A stretch of 64,000 nucleotides of DNA from Desulfitobacterium hafniense DCB-2 (GCF_000021925.1 NC_011830.1:5215135-5279134), one strand, 5' to 3'. Numbered from the stretch's first letter, positions 52,106 to 61,437 are shown. Numbers and translations: made by a program. Notes: a model not told the origin generated them from the sequence alone.

Positions 52106-53050
52106 TCACATGGTAAACTGCAGTCCACCGTTTTGTTGTTCATCTCGCTCCAGATCCTGTCCCTTCAGTTTCATGAGTTTTTCCATGCTGTAATCAATGA
52201 TTTTTGCCTTTCGCTCTGAGATTATTACAGTATAAAACTCCTTTTGTACTGGAAGCAGCGTCGGTGTTTTATCAATGAGCATGCGTATTTTTTCCATATC
52301 AATCCGTGCGGAAACTCTTTTTAGAGCCGCCGTGCAGTCTGGATTTCTCAGGGAAGAGATAAATTCGAAGTAGGAAATCTTCTTTCCGTCTTCCTCAATG
52401 GATGAGGTAGGGAAAACATAAACCCGTCTGTCAATCTCATCTTCACTGTTCAGGACATCCCCCATATCCTTGGCTGCCAGCTGCGGGTAGAGACAGGAGC
52501 CGCAGTCGTAAACGGGGGCAATTTCAGCCGTCTTAGACTGTTCATCTACAAGAATGCCCCAGTTTCCATTGTGTCTGTCAAAATTACCAAGCAGTGCATC
52601 GGCAATAAACATATCCCAAAAGAAGTCCCGAAGCTGATCCGGCGGCAGAAGCATCTGCTCATCTATTGCCTGCATGATGGATGAAAGTTCTTTGCCATAT
52701 CCATTCTGTTCACTGCTAATACAGGTATTCTTCAGATGCGCAAACTCAATGAGTCTTTTGCCGCCTTCTGTAAAATCTCCGCAGGCCACTACCACTTTTT
52801 CCTTCCCGCGTGGATCAGTATAGGTACCAAGCAGGGTCTCCTGGGTTTTGAATCCGAGGGATGCAAAGATATGGCAGGCAAGGTATTCACTGATACATCC
52901 GTTGGTGTAACTCATGGCTTTATTGCGGCTTGGGACAGGCGAAAATTTAAGCATATAGCTATTGCCCTCATAAAGAATATTGATTTTATTCCCATTTGCC
53001 CCACCGTAGGCTCTGAATTTATTTACTTCACACAATGAAAAATCAATCAT
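52106..53050 (-). CDS. HipA-like kinase (toxin partner)
   Basis: 314 aa. Protein-kinase-like fold of the HipA/CtkA group: catalytic loop LLGNFDRHNGNWG with Asp and Asn; metal-binding YDCGSCLYP in place of DFG. A Ser/Thr-kinase toxin by family. ATG 53050 with GGAGG, overlapping the end of the upstream regulator by eight bases. Codon style resembles human-gut Firmicutes rather than the neighbours (impression). Part of a HipBA-like toxin-antitoxin module. Confidence 0.82.
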   Translation of the reverse strand: MIDFSLCEVNKFRAYGGANGNKINILYEGNSYMLKFSPVPSRNKAMSYTNGCISEYLACHIFASLGFKTQETLLGTYTDPRGKEKVVVACGDFTEGGKRLIEFAHLKNTCISSEQNGYGKELSSIMQAIDEQMLLPPDQLRDFFWDMFIADALLGNFDRHNGNWGILVDEQSKTAEIAPVYDCGSCLYPQLAAKDMGDVLNSEDEIDRRVYVFPTSSIEEDGKKISYFEFISSLRNPDCTAALKRVSARIDMEKIRMLIDKTPTLLPVQKEFYTVIISERKAKIIDYSMEKLMKLKGQDLERDEQQNGGLQFTM

Positions 53051-53501
53051 CACTGCCATCCTCCTTTCCCTCTGTACCAAGATATTTCGCACGCAGATAG
53101 CTTGCCTGTTCCTCAGTAATTAAGCCAGCCCAAAGGTCGGCATTAATGGCTCCATATAACTCATTCCACAAGCAGTCAAGATAGAGCACCTGCGCCTTTT
53201 CGCCTTGCAAATAGTCTTTTATTGCTTTTTGGACACTCTCCGACAGCCCGGTTTCCAAGTAAGTTTTTATGTTTGGTTGCCCGGCGGCTGTGTTTTTTTC
53301 CGGCTCTGTTTCCAGTGCCAACAGTTCCTCAATGGATAAACCAAGTGTTTTGGACAGTTTGGAAAGGGTTCCTGCACCACATCGGTGCAAATGGGTTTTC
53401 CCGGAATAAATATCCGCGAGAGTTGCCCACGGAATCCCACTGATTTTCGATAAACGATAACGGGACATTTGCATATCATGCAAAAGCTTTTGTATTGTCA
53501 T
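53043..53501 (-). CDS. HipB-like helix-turn-helix antitoxin/regulator
   Basis: 152 aa. N-terminal XRE helix-turn-helix (MSRYRLSKISGIPWATLADI, then LSKTLGLSIEELLAL), then a C-terminal tail (about residues 80-150). It pairs with the HipA-like kinase, with a coupled overlap. ATG 53501 with AGGTGAT. Self-repression is likely: its operator is nested in the promoter at 53519-53547. Confidence 0.85.
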   Translation of the reverse strand: MTIQKLLHDMQMSRYRLSKISGIPWATLADIYSGKTHLHRCGAGTLSKLSKTLGLSIEELLALETEPEKNTAAGQPNIKTYLETGLSESVQKAIKDYLQGEKAQVLYLDCLWNELYGAINADLWAGLITEEQASYLRAKYLGTEGKEDGSDD

Positions 53502-53518
53502 TTTTATCACCTAAATTC

Positions 53519-53547
53519 ATTATATCGGTGTTCCGATATAGTGTCAA
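53519..53547 (-). promoter_or_regulatory. Consensus promoter with nested HipB-type operator
   Basis: On the minus strand TTGACA (53542-53547), exactly 17 bp, and TATAAT (53519-53524), both perfect. The spacer and -10 lie inside the palindrome TATATCGG-N4-CCGATATA (53521-53540). A bound repressor would block RNA polymerase. E. coli HipB binds related TATCC-N8-GGATA sites (known). Confidence 0.85.
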
Positions 53548-53707
53548 GGGAAGTAATAACACATAATTCCAATGGGATATCTCTTTTGCGTTACCCTTCG
53601 CGCTGTAACAGGACTTCAACTTCTGAATGCTGTGCTTTTAAAAGGATATCCACAGCATCGGCGACCTGAGCCGCCAATTAAAAATACATCTTTCTATTGC
53701 AACGTGA

Positions 53708-53875
53708 AGGACCTGCTTAAAGGAACTCAAAGAGCAAGCGGTTAGTGATTACCTATCTGGGACCTACTCGCTTAGACAAATAGTCCATCACTACGGGGTG
53801 TCAAGCGATTCTGTTTTGAGAAGGCGGGTAAAATGGTTGCTTCTTTCTTTGGAGAACTTTTCAAGTATACAGTAG
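53708..53875 (+). pseudogene. Remnant of an IS3-family transposase OrfA
   Basis: 56 in-frame codons before TAG. LKEQAVSDYLSGTYSLRQI then HYGVSSDSVLRRRVKW is the helix-turn-helix of IS3-type OrfA. No start codon, inverted repeat or OrfB is seen. It lies beside the HipBA-like module, marking a past insertion. The remainder of 53548-53985 holds only this and a terminator. Confidence 0.75.
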
Positions 53876-53897
53876 AACTATCAATAATGAGAACTAT

Positions 53898-53942
53898 TAA
53901 AAATGGGGTTGTCGCAGTCCACACCAACGTTGCGACAACCCC
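53898..53942 (-). terminator. Terminator after the DUF4446 gene
   Basis: GGGGTTGTCGCA (53905-53916) with TGCGACAACCCC (53931-53942), followed by ATTTTTAATAG on the minus strand. Its sequence echoes the hairpin at 15926-15992. Confidence 0.85.
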
Positions 53943-53985
53943 TTCTTCATTTAAATACCAATACAGGCTTTATCTCATATTGTCC

Positions 53986-54486
53986 TTAAATCTTGATCGT
54001 TTCCTTGGCTTTTCCTATGGCTGCCTTTTCTTCCTGAGACAGATGATAGCTGGATTCGCCATGGCTTACCGGTTTCGCATAAACTCTTGATTCCTCACGA
54101 TTATTAATCGATGAGAGAACGACACCGTCTCCCTGTTGATTAAGCAATGCTAAAGCAAAACTCAGATCGCTGCCCATATTGTCAAAGGCGTTGAACCTCA
54201 CCAACTCAGCTCTATCGATGGCAGAACGGAGCTTAAGCTCTACTTGGTCCATTCTCTTTTCCATCTTTTCCGCATTGCCCTTAATATAGTTAACTCCGCT
54301 TATATATTCTTTAAGCTGTTGGTCCAGTGAGCTCCCATCAAGAAAGGTTTGCAGGGCGAGATAGGATTTTTGAAACCCTTTCAGGCGATTCTGCAAACTA
54401 ACAATCCAAATAAATTCAACGATACATAATACAGCCACCAAAGCAATCGCCCAGTAGGATAAGGGCATTATTTCTTCCAGATTCAT
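53986..54486 (-). CDS. DUF4446 membrane-anchored protein
   Basis: 166 aa: one N-terminal membrane helix (YWAIALVAVLCIVEFIWIV), a coiled-coil part and a C-terminal VRFNAFDNMGSDLSFALALLN segment typical of the family. Function unknown; the family is usually near parAB, as here. ATG start with GAGGAGGATACT. Confidence 0.85.
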   Translation of the reverse strand: MNLEEIMPLSYWAIALVAVLCIVEFIWIVSLQNRLKGFQKSYLALQTFLDGSSLDQQLKEYISGVNYIKGNAEKMEKRMDQVELKLRSAIDRAELVRFNAFDNMGSDLSFALALLNQQGDGVVLSSINNREESRVYAKPVSHGESSYHLSQEEKAAIGKAKETIKI

Positions 54487-54514
54487 AGTATCCTCCTCAA
54501 TCCATTTTTAACGG

Positions 54515-55204
54515 CTACGCCATCTGCGCTAGCAGCATCGTGATGGGTACCGCAACAAATATTGCCGGCAGTAGATTTCCTACCTTTATTTCTTTAATCT
54601 CCAGTATGTTCAGACCAATTCCAACAATGAGCAATCCACCCGTAGCGCTCATCTCCGCTATAACGGGATCGGAAAGAAATCCTTGCAGGAGTGCAGCGGA
54701 GATTGTTATCCCGCCTTGATAAAGAAAGACAGGAACAGCGGAAACCAAGACACCGATCCCCATGGATGAAGCCAAGACAATGGAGGTAATGCCATCCAGC
54801 ATGGATTTGGCATAGAGTGTGTCATGGACTCCTTTAAGTCCACTTTCCAGAGCCCCCATGATAGCCATGGCCCCCACACAAAACATTAAGCTTGAGGAAA
54901 CAAATCCTTTGGTGAAATTGCCATTTCCTCCTTTAGCAAATTTACTTTCCAGCCATTTCCCCAGCTGCTGAAGCTTATCCTCAATATCAATCCATTCTCC
55001 GATTATTCCTCCTAAAACCAAGCTCCCGATAACCACCAGCGGGTTATTGGTTGTCAAAGCCATCCTTAAACCAATGAGAATAACCGCCAATCCTATACCT
55101 TGGATCACTGTCTTTTTTATTTTTTCAGGCAGGGCTTTACCGAAAAGTATACCCACCAAGGCCCCACCAATGATCGCTAACGAATTCACAATTGTACCCA
55201 GCAC
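54515..55204 (-). CDS. DUF554 membrane protein (YdfK-like)
   Basis: 229-aa polytopic membrane protein of DUF554; starts VLGTIVNSLAIIGGALVGI. Function unknown. GTG 55204 after GAAGGTGAAAAT. A longer reading would run through a parS site (55222-55237) and is rejected. It lies between DUF4446 and parB. Confidence 0.85.
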   Translation of the reverse strand: MLGTIVNSLAIIGGALVGILFGKALPEKIKKTVIQGIGLAVILIGLRMALTTNNPLVVIGSLVLGGIIGEWIDIEDKLQQLGKWLESKFAKGGNGNFTKGFVSSSLMFCVGAMAIMGALESGLKGVHDTLYAKSMLDGITSIVLASSMGIGVLVSAVPVFLYQGGITISAALLQGFLSDPVIAEMSATGGLLIVGIGLNILEIKEIKVGNLLPAIFVAVPITMLLAQMA

Positions 55205-55221
55205 ATTTTCACCTTCATCAC

Positions 55222-55237
55222 TGTTCCACGTGGAACA
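55222..55237. other. parS site 1
   Basis: TGTTCCACGTGGAACA, a perfect 16-bp palindrome that matches the ParB-binding consensus. Located just upstream of the DUF554 gene. Confidence 0.93.
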
Positions 55238-55394
55238 ACTTTTTTCCAACTCAACCCCGCAGTTCATTTTCGCCCAATATCGTTTCCTGTTTCTGAATTT
55301 GCTTATCTATGTACAGCAACTCCCCTATGGCCGCAGCATTATCGAATCAGTTACACTTAATGATCATTGAACCCGACTCAGTTAATAATAGGAG

Positions 55395-55410
55395 TGTTCC
55401 ACGTGGAACA
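55395..55410. other. parS site 2
   Basis: Identical TGTTCCACGTGGAACA, 173 bp from site 1, in the 324-bp gap with no gene between DUF554 and parB. Confidence 0.93.
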
Positions 55411-55572
55411 TCACTATTATAAGCTGACTCCTGATCCACAAGGAGTCTTAAATAAACATTACAAGGATTATAGCTTACAAAAACCTAGAAATCAATACTC
55501 ATTCCCCCGAAGTCTCTTTATCAAATACAGTTAATATCTACCACTGAGGATTTTAATAAGTGCAAAAGAAAA

Positions 55573-55588
55573 TGTTCCACGTGGAACA
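55573..55588. other. parS site 3
   Basis: Identical TGTTCCACGTGGAACA, 178 bp from site 2 and four bases downstream of the parB stop. Confidence 0.93.
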
Positions 55589-55591
55589 TTT

Positions 55592-56443
55592 CTAATCAAC
55601 TTTGATATTCCATATCTCCAAAAGACGATTAAACTCATCTTCAGAAAAATACTCAATTTCAATTTTGCCTCTACCGGCATCTCCTTTAACTTTTACCTTC
55701 GTTTGAAATGAAGACCGCAGTTGATCTTCAATCTGAGTGAATAGGAATGAATTCTTCGTTTTAGCTTTTTTTGGCGTCTCCTGCTGCTCAGTATATTTTA
55801 AAATCAGACTTTCTAATTCTCTCACCGGTAAACTTTCTTTTGCCACCTTCTGAGCCAAAAGCACTTGCAGGGATGAATCCTTAATCCCTAAGAGAACCTT
55901 AGCATGACCAAGACTCAATTTACCTTCCTGAATCAAATGGAGCACCGGATCCGGCAATTGAATGATACGGAGGAGATTGGCCACTGTGGGGCGCCCCTTG
56001 CCGACTCTCTCGGCCACCTGCTCCTGGGTCAGATCGTATTCTTTAATGAGGCGGGCATAAGCCAGGCCTTCTTCAACTGGTGAAAGATCTGATCTTTGGA
56101 TGTTTTCGATCAAAGCTTTTTCAGCTAACTCCTGCTCGCTTCCTGTTTTGATCAGGCAGGGAATCTTGGCAAGTCCGGCTAATATGGCGGCACGATAACG
56201 TCTTTCACCGGCAACAATAATATATTCTTCATCTTTAAGTTGAACTAAGATGGGCTGAAGCAAACCATGAGTCTTTAAGGAGGCTGCTAACTCTTCCAGA
56301 CTTTCCTGATTAAAACTCCTCCTTGGCTGATCGGGGTTAACACGTATTTTATCCAGCTCAATCTCTTGAACTGAGGCTTCATTGCCCACGGGTTCGGCAC
56401 CAATCAAGGCTTCCAGGCCACGACCTAAAGCTTTTTTAGACAC
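55592..56443 (-). CDS. parB: ParB/Spo0J, chromosome-partitioning CTPase
   Basis: 283 aa. N-terminal CTP-binding GERRYRAAILAGLAKIPC, central helix-turn-helix EQVAERVGKGRPTVANLLRI, C-terminal dimerisation domain. Loads on parS and recruits SMC. ATG start; parA and parB overlap by eight bases. Three parS sites lie just downstream. Confidence 0.97.
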   Translation of the reverse strand: MSKKALGRGLEALIGAEPVGNEASVQEIELDKIRVNPDQPRRSFNQESLEELAASLKTHGLLQPILVQLKDEEYIIVAGERRYRAAILAGLAKIPCLIKTGSEQELAEKALIENIQRSDLSPVEEGLAYARLIKEYDLTQEQVAERVGKGRPTVANLLRIIQLPDPVLHLIQEGKLSLGHAKVLLGIKDSSLQVLLAQKVAKESLPVRELESLILKYTEQQETPKKAKTKNSFLFTQIEDQLRSSFQTKVKVKGDAGRGKIEIEYFSEDEFNRLLEIWNIKVD

Positions 56444-57197
56444 GCTGCAATACCTCCTCTGCTAAATCGCGATAAACCTCTGCGCCCCGTGAACGATCAT
56501 CATAAAGGACAATCGGCTTGCCATGGCTTGGAGCCTCTCCCAGCCGCACATTCCTCGGTACAATGGTCGAGAAAACCTTACTTTTAAAGTACTTTTTAAC
56601 TTCATCAACCACTTGAATACCTAAATTGGTCCGGGCATCAAACATAGTCAGCAGCGCACCCAGGATATTTAAGCGAGGGTTTAAGCGGCCCTTGACCCTT
56701 TGAATCGTATCCATCAACAAACTAAGACCTTCCAGAGCATAATACTCACATTGAACAGGAATAAGGACATCCGTTGCGGCGGTTAAAGCATTGAGGGTAA
56801 GCAAACCCAGGGAGGGAGGACAATCAATAATAATAAAATCATAGTCACCTTTAATGCTCATGAGAGCTGAAGCAAGCTTGCCTTCTCTTTGTTCCAGTCC
56901 AACCAGCTCAATCTCAGCACCGGCCAGCTCGATTTGAGCAGGCGCAATAAATAAACCGGTTAACTCTGTTTGTTTAATAATCCTCTCCATGGGAACTTCA
57001 TTAATCAGTACATCATAAATACTATTCTTCAGTTTACTTTTAATTACGCCACAACCGCTTGTCGCATTTCCTTGGGGATCCAGATCAAGGAGCAGCACCT
57101 TTTTTCCCTGTTCAACAAGGCAGGCACTTAAATTAACGGCTGTAGTCGTCTTGGCTACTCCACCTTTTTGATTGGCAATGGCAATAATATTAGCCAA
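56436..57197 (-). CDS. parA: ParA/Soj, chromosome-partitioning ATPase
   Basis: 253 aa with the deviant Walker A KGGVAKTT, Walker B DFIIIDCPPSLG. TTG start at 57197 with AAGGAGGAG, giving family N-terminus ANIIAIANQKGG. In Bacillus Soj also controls DnaA. An array of nested inverted repeats lies upstream (57242-57310). Confidence 0.97.
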   Translation of the reverse strand: MANIIAIANQKGGVAKTTTAVNLSACLVEQGKKVLLLDLDPQGNATSGCGVIKSKLKNSIYDVLINEVPMERIIKQTELTGLFIAPAQIELAGAEIELVGLEQREGKLASALMSIKGDYDFIIIDCPPSLGLLTLNALTAATDVLIPVQCEYYALEGLSLLMDTIQRVKGRLNPRLNILGALLTMFDARTNLGIQVVDEVKKYFKSKVFSTIVPRNVRLGEAPSHGKPIVLYDDRSRGAEVYRDLAEEVLQRV

Positions 57198-57241
57198 AGT
57201 GTGACTCCTCCTTTTCAACACTGCAAGGCTGAATTTCAGAC

Positions 57242-57310
57242 ATACTATAGTCACTATATTGATTATCAATTGACTATAATCAATAATTCACCGTCTATTG
57301 ACTATAGTAT
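57242..57310. promoter_or_regulatory. Nested inverted repeats upstream of parA
   Basis: ATACTATAGTCA (57242-57253) with TGACTATAGTAT (57299-57310), and TTGATTAT (57259-57266) with ATAATCAA (57276-57283). GACTATAAT lies in the middle. The area is AT-rich, with TTGA and TATA elements in several registers, so the promoter cannot be fixed. Multiple binding sites for one regulator are likely. Confidence 0.5.
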
Positions 57311-57366
57311 CAAATCACACCCGATAAAACTAGAGATTTCGCCGGAAAAGCATCGCAAAAAGATAA

Positions 57367-57389
57367 ATAAAAAAGCGCCCAAGGCGCTT
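57367..57389 (-). terminator. Terminator after rsmG
   Basis: AAGCGCC (57373-57379) with GGCGCTT (57383-57389), followed by TTTTATTTAT on the minus strand. Confidence 0.88.
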
Positions 57390-57426
57390 CTCTTAAAATC
57401 TTCGGCAAAACATGCCAATCCCAGTG

Positions 57427-58146
57427 CTACACTAAAGGCTTCTTTCCGGGAGTGCCTGCCTTGCGGGGATAAGCGGGGGGAGTTGATGACGTTTTCTCCA
57501 CCAGGATAATGGCCCGGTGCTCGGCTTCGGCTCCCAAATTAAAGAGTTTAATATCTTTGATCTCAGCCCCTAAGACTGTCAAGGCTTTTTTAGACTCCAT
57601 AACCTCTTCCTGCGCTTGAGATCCTTTGGCCGCTAAAAAATATCCGCCCTTTTTAAGCAGAGGGACAGCATACTCCAGCAATACAGGCAAGCGGGCGACT
57701 GCCCGGGATGTAACGCAATCAAAGGTTTCCCGGTAATGAGGGTCTCTGGCAAAATCTTCGGCCCTGGCGTGTACAGTTTGAACCTTGGTCAATTTCAATT
57801 CTTTAATAACTGTTTCTAAAAAGTCCAAGCGTTTAGCCAAAGAGTCCACCAGATAAACCTCGACTTCAGGCAAAAGAATTTTCAGCGGAATTCCGGGAAA
57901 CCCAGCCCCTGTGCCAATATCGGCAAGCCTCTTCCCCTGAACTAAGGAAAGCAAAGCAAGGGAATCCACAAAATGTTTCAGAATTATTTCTTCGGGTTCC
58001 GTAATACTTGTTAAATTGACCTTTTCATTCCATTCAACCAATCGATCAGCATATATAGAAAACTTTTCAATCTGATCTCCACTCAGTTCGATATTCAAGC
58101 GTTGGCGGGTTAATCTGCCCAGAAGTTCCTGATGCTCAGGTAGCAT
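57427..58146 (-). CDS. rsmG: RsmG, 16S rRNA (guanine527-N7)-methyltransferase
   Basis: 239-aa Rossmann-fold methyltransferase (LADIGTGAGFPGIPLKILLPE). The C-terminus has a Pro/Lys-rich tail. The start overlaps the end of mnmG. ATG with AGAGGGGG. Confidence 0.96.
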   Translation of the reverse strand: MLPEHQELLGRLTRQRLNIELSGDQIEKFSIYADRLVEWNEKVNLTSITEPEEIILKHFVDSLALLSLVQGKRLADIGTGAGFPGIPLKILLPEVEVYLVDSLAKRLDFLETVIKELKLTKVQTVHARAEDFARDPHYRETFDCVTSRAVARLPVLLEYAVPLLKKGGYFLAAKGSQAQEEVMESKKALTVLGAEIKDIKLFNLGAEAEHRAIILVEKTSSTPPAYPRKAGTPGKKPLV

Positions 58147-60049
58147 GGATCTGACCCCCTCTGCGCTTTTGTTCCAGATAGACCAATAAAACGGAGATAT
58201 CCGCCGGTGTCACTCCTGTAATCCGGGTGGCCTGGCCCATATTGGCGGGGGCAACCTCTTTCAGCCTTTGCCTGCCCTCTGTGGATAATCCCTTGATCTG
58301 ATCATAAACAATTTCCTCAGGAATCATGCGCTCTTCCATCTTGGCGAAACGCTCAATCTCGGCCAGCTGCTTTTCAATATAGCCCGCATACTTGATTTCA
58401 ATCCCTGCTTCCAGCAGAGCTTCTTCATCATACTCTGCCAGCTGAGGGATAAGCTGTTTTATTTCGTTAATCGTAATTTCCGGTCTTCTCATCAGTTCCT
58501 CGCCGCTGATTCCGCCATGGACCGGCGCAGAATGAACCCCTGCCAGTACCTCTGCCAAATGTTCATTAAGGGGTGAAAAAGTAGTCCCCCGCCATAAGGC
58601 ATTGATTTCAGCGATGGCTGCCTTTTTCTTTTGAAAAGCCGCCCAGCGCTCATCCTTAACCAAGCCGATCTCCCTGCCCCGGGGAGTTAAGCGCAGATCT
58701 GCATTATCCTGACGGAGAATCAAACGATACTCCGCTCGGGAAGTCAGCAACCGATAAGGTTCCTTGACCCCTTTATTGACCAGGTCATCGATCAATACAC
58801 CCAAGTATCCTTCAGAGCGGCGGACAATAAAAGGTTCCTTCCCTTGAACCCGCAATGCCGCGTTAATTCCCGCCAATAAACCCTGGGCCGCCGCTTCCTC
58901 ATAACCGGAGGTTCCATTAAGCTGGCCTGCCGTGAAAAGTCCGGGAATCTTGCGCACTTCCAGGCTCAGGGAAAGCTGATAGGGCTTCACATAATCATAT
59001 TCTATAGCGTAGCCGGGACGCAAAAGCTCAGCCTTCTCCAATCCGGGAATACTATGGATAATATCGTACTGTATTTCCTCCGGCATACTGGTGGATAATC
59101 CTGCCATATAGAGTTCGTCACTATTCCAGCCCTCAGGTTCGAGAAAGATCTGATGTGTTGGACGATCGGCAAAGCGAACAACCTTATCTTCGATGGAAGG
59201 ACAATAGCGGGGGCCAATCCCTTCGATTTTTCCCGAATATAAAGGGGCCCGGTGGATATTGTCCTGGATGATCTGATGAGTCTCCGGTGTGGTATACCCT
59301 AACCAACAAGGAATCTGTTTGTCCACATCACGGCCCCAAAACATGCTTTGGGTAGGCATAAAGGAATAACGCCAGGGAACAGAATCGCCAGGCTGAACAG
59401 TGAACTTGGTGTAATCCACGGAACGGCGATGAATCCGGGGTGGTGTCCCTGTTTTAAAACGTCCCAGCTCCAGGCCAAGCTCCTTTAAGGCACCGGAAAG
59501 GTTCATGGCTGTCTGCTGCCCATTAGGGCCCCCTTCATACATGGTGTCGCCGATAATGATCCGTCCCCGCAAATAGGTCCCACTGGTTAAAATCACATTG
59601 GGCGCAGCATAGAAGGCTCCCGTCCGGGTTACGACACCGCTCACTTTCCCGTCTTCAGTCTTGATGCGCTCCACCAGAGCCTGGTGAAGAACTAAATTTT
59701 CCTGACCTAAAATCGCATTGCGCATATGAAGATGATAGGCCTGCTTATCGGATTGGATCCGCAAAGCATGAACCGCCGGGCCTTTTCCCGTATTCAACAT
59801 ACGGACCTGCAGGGATGTCTCATCGGCGGTAATGCCCATTTGCCCGCCTAAAGCATCGATCTCCCTGACCAAATGGCCTTTGGCCGGCCCTCCCAAAGAG
59901 GGGTTGCAATCCATATGGGCTATATTATCTAGGCTGAGAGTGATCAACAAGGTTCGGCCGCCCATCCGCGCGGCAGCCAAAGCCGCTTCACAGCCCGCAT
60001 GTCCGGCACCTACCACAATCACATCATAGTTTCCCGCCAAATATTCCAC
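58136..60049 (-). CDS. mnmG: MnmG/GidA, tRNA uridine-5-carboxymethylaminomethyl modification enzyme
   Basis: 637-aa FAD protein: DVIVVGAGHAGCEAALAAARMG dinucleotide site; MDCNPSLGGPAKGHLVREID and PSIEDKVVRF. Works with MnmE. GTG start at 60049 with AGGAGGAACC; an upstream in-frame start overlaps mnmE and is rejected. Nine bases from mnmE. Confidence 0.97.
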   Translation of the reverse strand: MEYLAGNYDVIVVGAGHAGCEAALAAARMGGRTLLITLSLDNIAHMDCNPSLGGPAKGHLVREIDALGGQMGITADETSLQVRMLNTGKGPAVHALRIQSDKQAYHLHMRNAILGQENLVLHQALVERIKTEDGKVSGVVTRTGAFYAAPNVILTSGTYLRGRIIIGDTMYEGGPNGQQTAMNLSGALKELGLELGRFKTGTPPRIHRRSVDYTKFTVQPGDSVPWRYSFMPTQSMFWGRDVDKQIPCWLGYTTPETHQIIQDNIHRAPLYSGKIEGIGPRYCPSIEDKVVRFADRPTHQIFLEPEGWNSDELYMAGLSTSMPEEIQYDIIHSIPGLEKAELLRPGYAIEYDYVKPYQLSLSLEVRKIPGLFTAGQLNGTSGYEEAAAQGLLAGINAALRVQGKEPFIVRRSEGYLGVLIDDLVNKGVKEPYRLLTSRAEYRLILRQDNADLRLTPRGREIGLVKDERWAAFQKKKAAIAEINALWRGTTFSPLNEHLAEVLAGVHSAPVHGGISGEELMRRPEITINEIKQLIPQLAEYDEEALLEAGIEIKYAGYIEKQLAEIERFAKMEERMIPEEIVYDQIKGLSTEGRQRLKEVAPANMGQATRITGVTPADISVLLVYLEQKRRGGQIHAT

Positions 60050-60057
60050 GGTTCCTC

Positions 60058-61437
60058 CTACTTTCCTATACAAAATCGTGAGAAAATATCATCCAACAAG
60101 GACTCTTGAACACTATCCCCCGTCATTTGGGAAATTTCCTGAAGAGCCTGGCGGATATCAATGGATACCATATCCCAGGGCAGGCCGTTCTTAACCGAAT
60201 CCCAACCGTTTGCCAAGGCTGATACGGCCCTCTCTAAGGCGGTGATTTGACGGATGTTGGAGAGTAAGGGCTCTTTAGTTTTTTCTGCCTTGCCCTGATA
60301 GACCCTTTGCTTAATCTCTTTCTCCAACTGCTTAAAGCCCAAATTCTCTTTCACCGAAAAAGGAATCCATACCCCTTGCTGAGTGGGGTAATTCTCAAGA
60401 ACTTCCTCCCCCTGTTCCTTGCCGACCAGAAGGTCCATTTTATTAATTAAAACGATCACACTTTGATCATACTGATTTAAGATCTTCAACTCTTCAGCCT
60501 TGAGCTCCTGGCCGGCCTGGATGATGAGAAGTATCAGTTCAGCTTTCTCCATAGCCTTCCAGGATCGTTCAATGCCCAGTTTCTCAACAAGATCCTCGCT
60601 TTCCCGAAGTCCCGCCGTATCCACCAACTGCAAAAGTATGCCGCCGATAGTGACCGATTCCCGAATCTCATCCCGGGTCGTCCCCGGTATATCTGTAACA
60701 ATAGCCCTCTCTTCCCCCATCAGAGCATTGAGCAGGCTGGATTTGCCCACATTAGGCTGTCCGACAATCACCGTCAGCATGCCTTCCCGGAGTATTCTTC
60801 CCGTCTTGCTCCCATCAAGCAAATCACGAGCCAGCTCAAGACCCTTGCTGATGCGCTGGAGGAGAGCATCCCGATCCAAACTTTCCACATCATCTTCAGG
60901 AAAATCAATACCGGCCTCGATAAAAGCCAGGGTCTCCATCACCTGATCCTTAAGCAAAAGGATTTTTTGAGAAAGCAAGCCCTCCATCTGGGCAAGGGCC
61001 AGATCAGCCGAACTGTCCGTTTTGGCTGCTATCAAATCCACAATCGCCTCCGCCTGAATTAAATCCAGCTTGCCATTAAGAAAAGCGCGCTTCGTGAATT
61101 CTCCGGCCTCAGCCAGACGTGCCCCCAGGCCTATACATTCTCTCATAATCCGCTCGGCGACATAGAGACCGCCATGACAATTGATCTCATAGACATCCTC
61201 CCCTGTATAAGAGCCTGGGGCTGACATTCTGCCGATGAGCACTTCGTCCAGGACCTTTGCCCCCGCCCGAAAATAACCTAAGTGCAAGGTAAAATTGCTT
61301 TTTTCCTGCCAGCGCTGAGGGTGGTGAGGTGTAAAGGCTCGCTCAATGATCTCCTGGGCCTGGGGTCCGCTTAGTCTTAAAACATGTATACTTCCTTCAC
61401 CTACAGCCGTAGCTAAAGCAATAATCGTATCATCCAT
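60058..61437 (-). CDS. mnmE: MnmE/TrmE, tRNA modification GTPase
   Basis: 459 aa. N-terminal folate-binding domain, central G domain (VGQPNVGKSSLLNAL, NKMD), C-terminal FCIGK, the essential Cys. Partner of MnmG. ATG start. Confidence 0.97.
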   Translation of the reverse strand: MDDTIIALATAVGEGSIHVLRLSGPQAQEIIERAFTPHHPQRWQEKSNFTLHLGYFRAGAKVLDEVLIGRMSAPGSYTGEDVYEINCHGGLYVAERIMRECIGLGARLAEAGEFTKRAFLNGKLDLIQAEAIVDLIAAKTDSSADLALAQMEGLLSQKILLLKDQVMETLAFIEAGIDFPEDDVESLDRDALLQRISKGLELARDLLDGSKTGRILREGMLTVIVGQPNVGKSSLLNALMGEERAIVTDIPGTTRDEIRESVTIGGILLQLVDTAGLRESEDLVEKLGIERSWKAMEKAELILLIIQAGQELKAEELKILNQYDQSVIVLINKMDLLVGKEQGEEVLENYPTQQGVWIPFSVKENLGFKQLEKEIKQRVYQGKAEKTKEPLLSNIRQITALERAVSALANGWDSVKNGLPWDMVSIDIRQALQEISQMTGDSVQESLLDDIFSRFCIGK

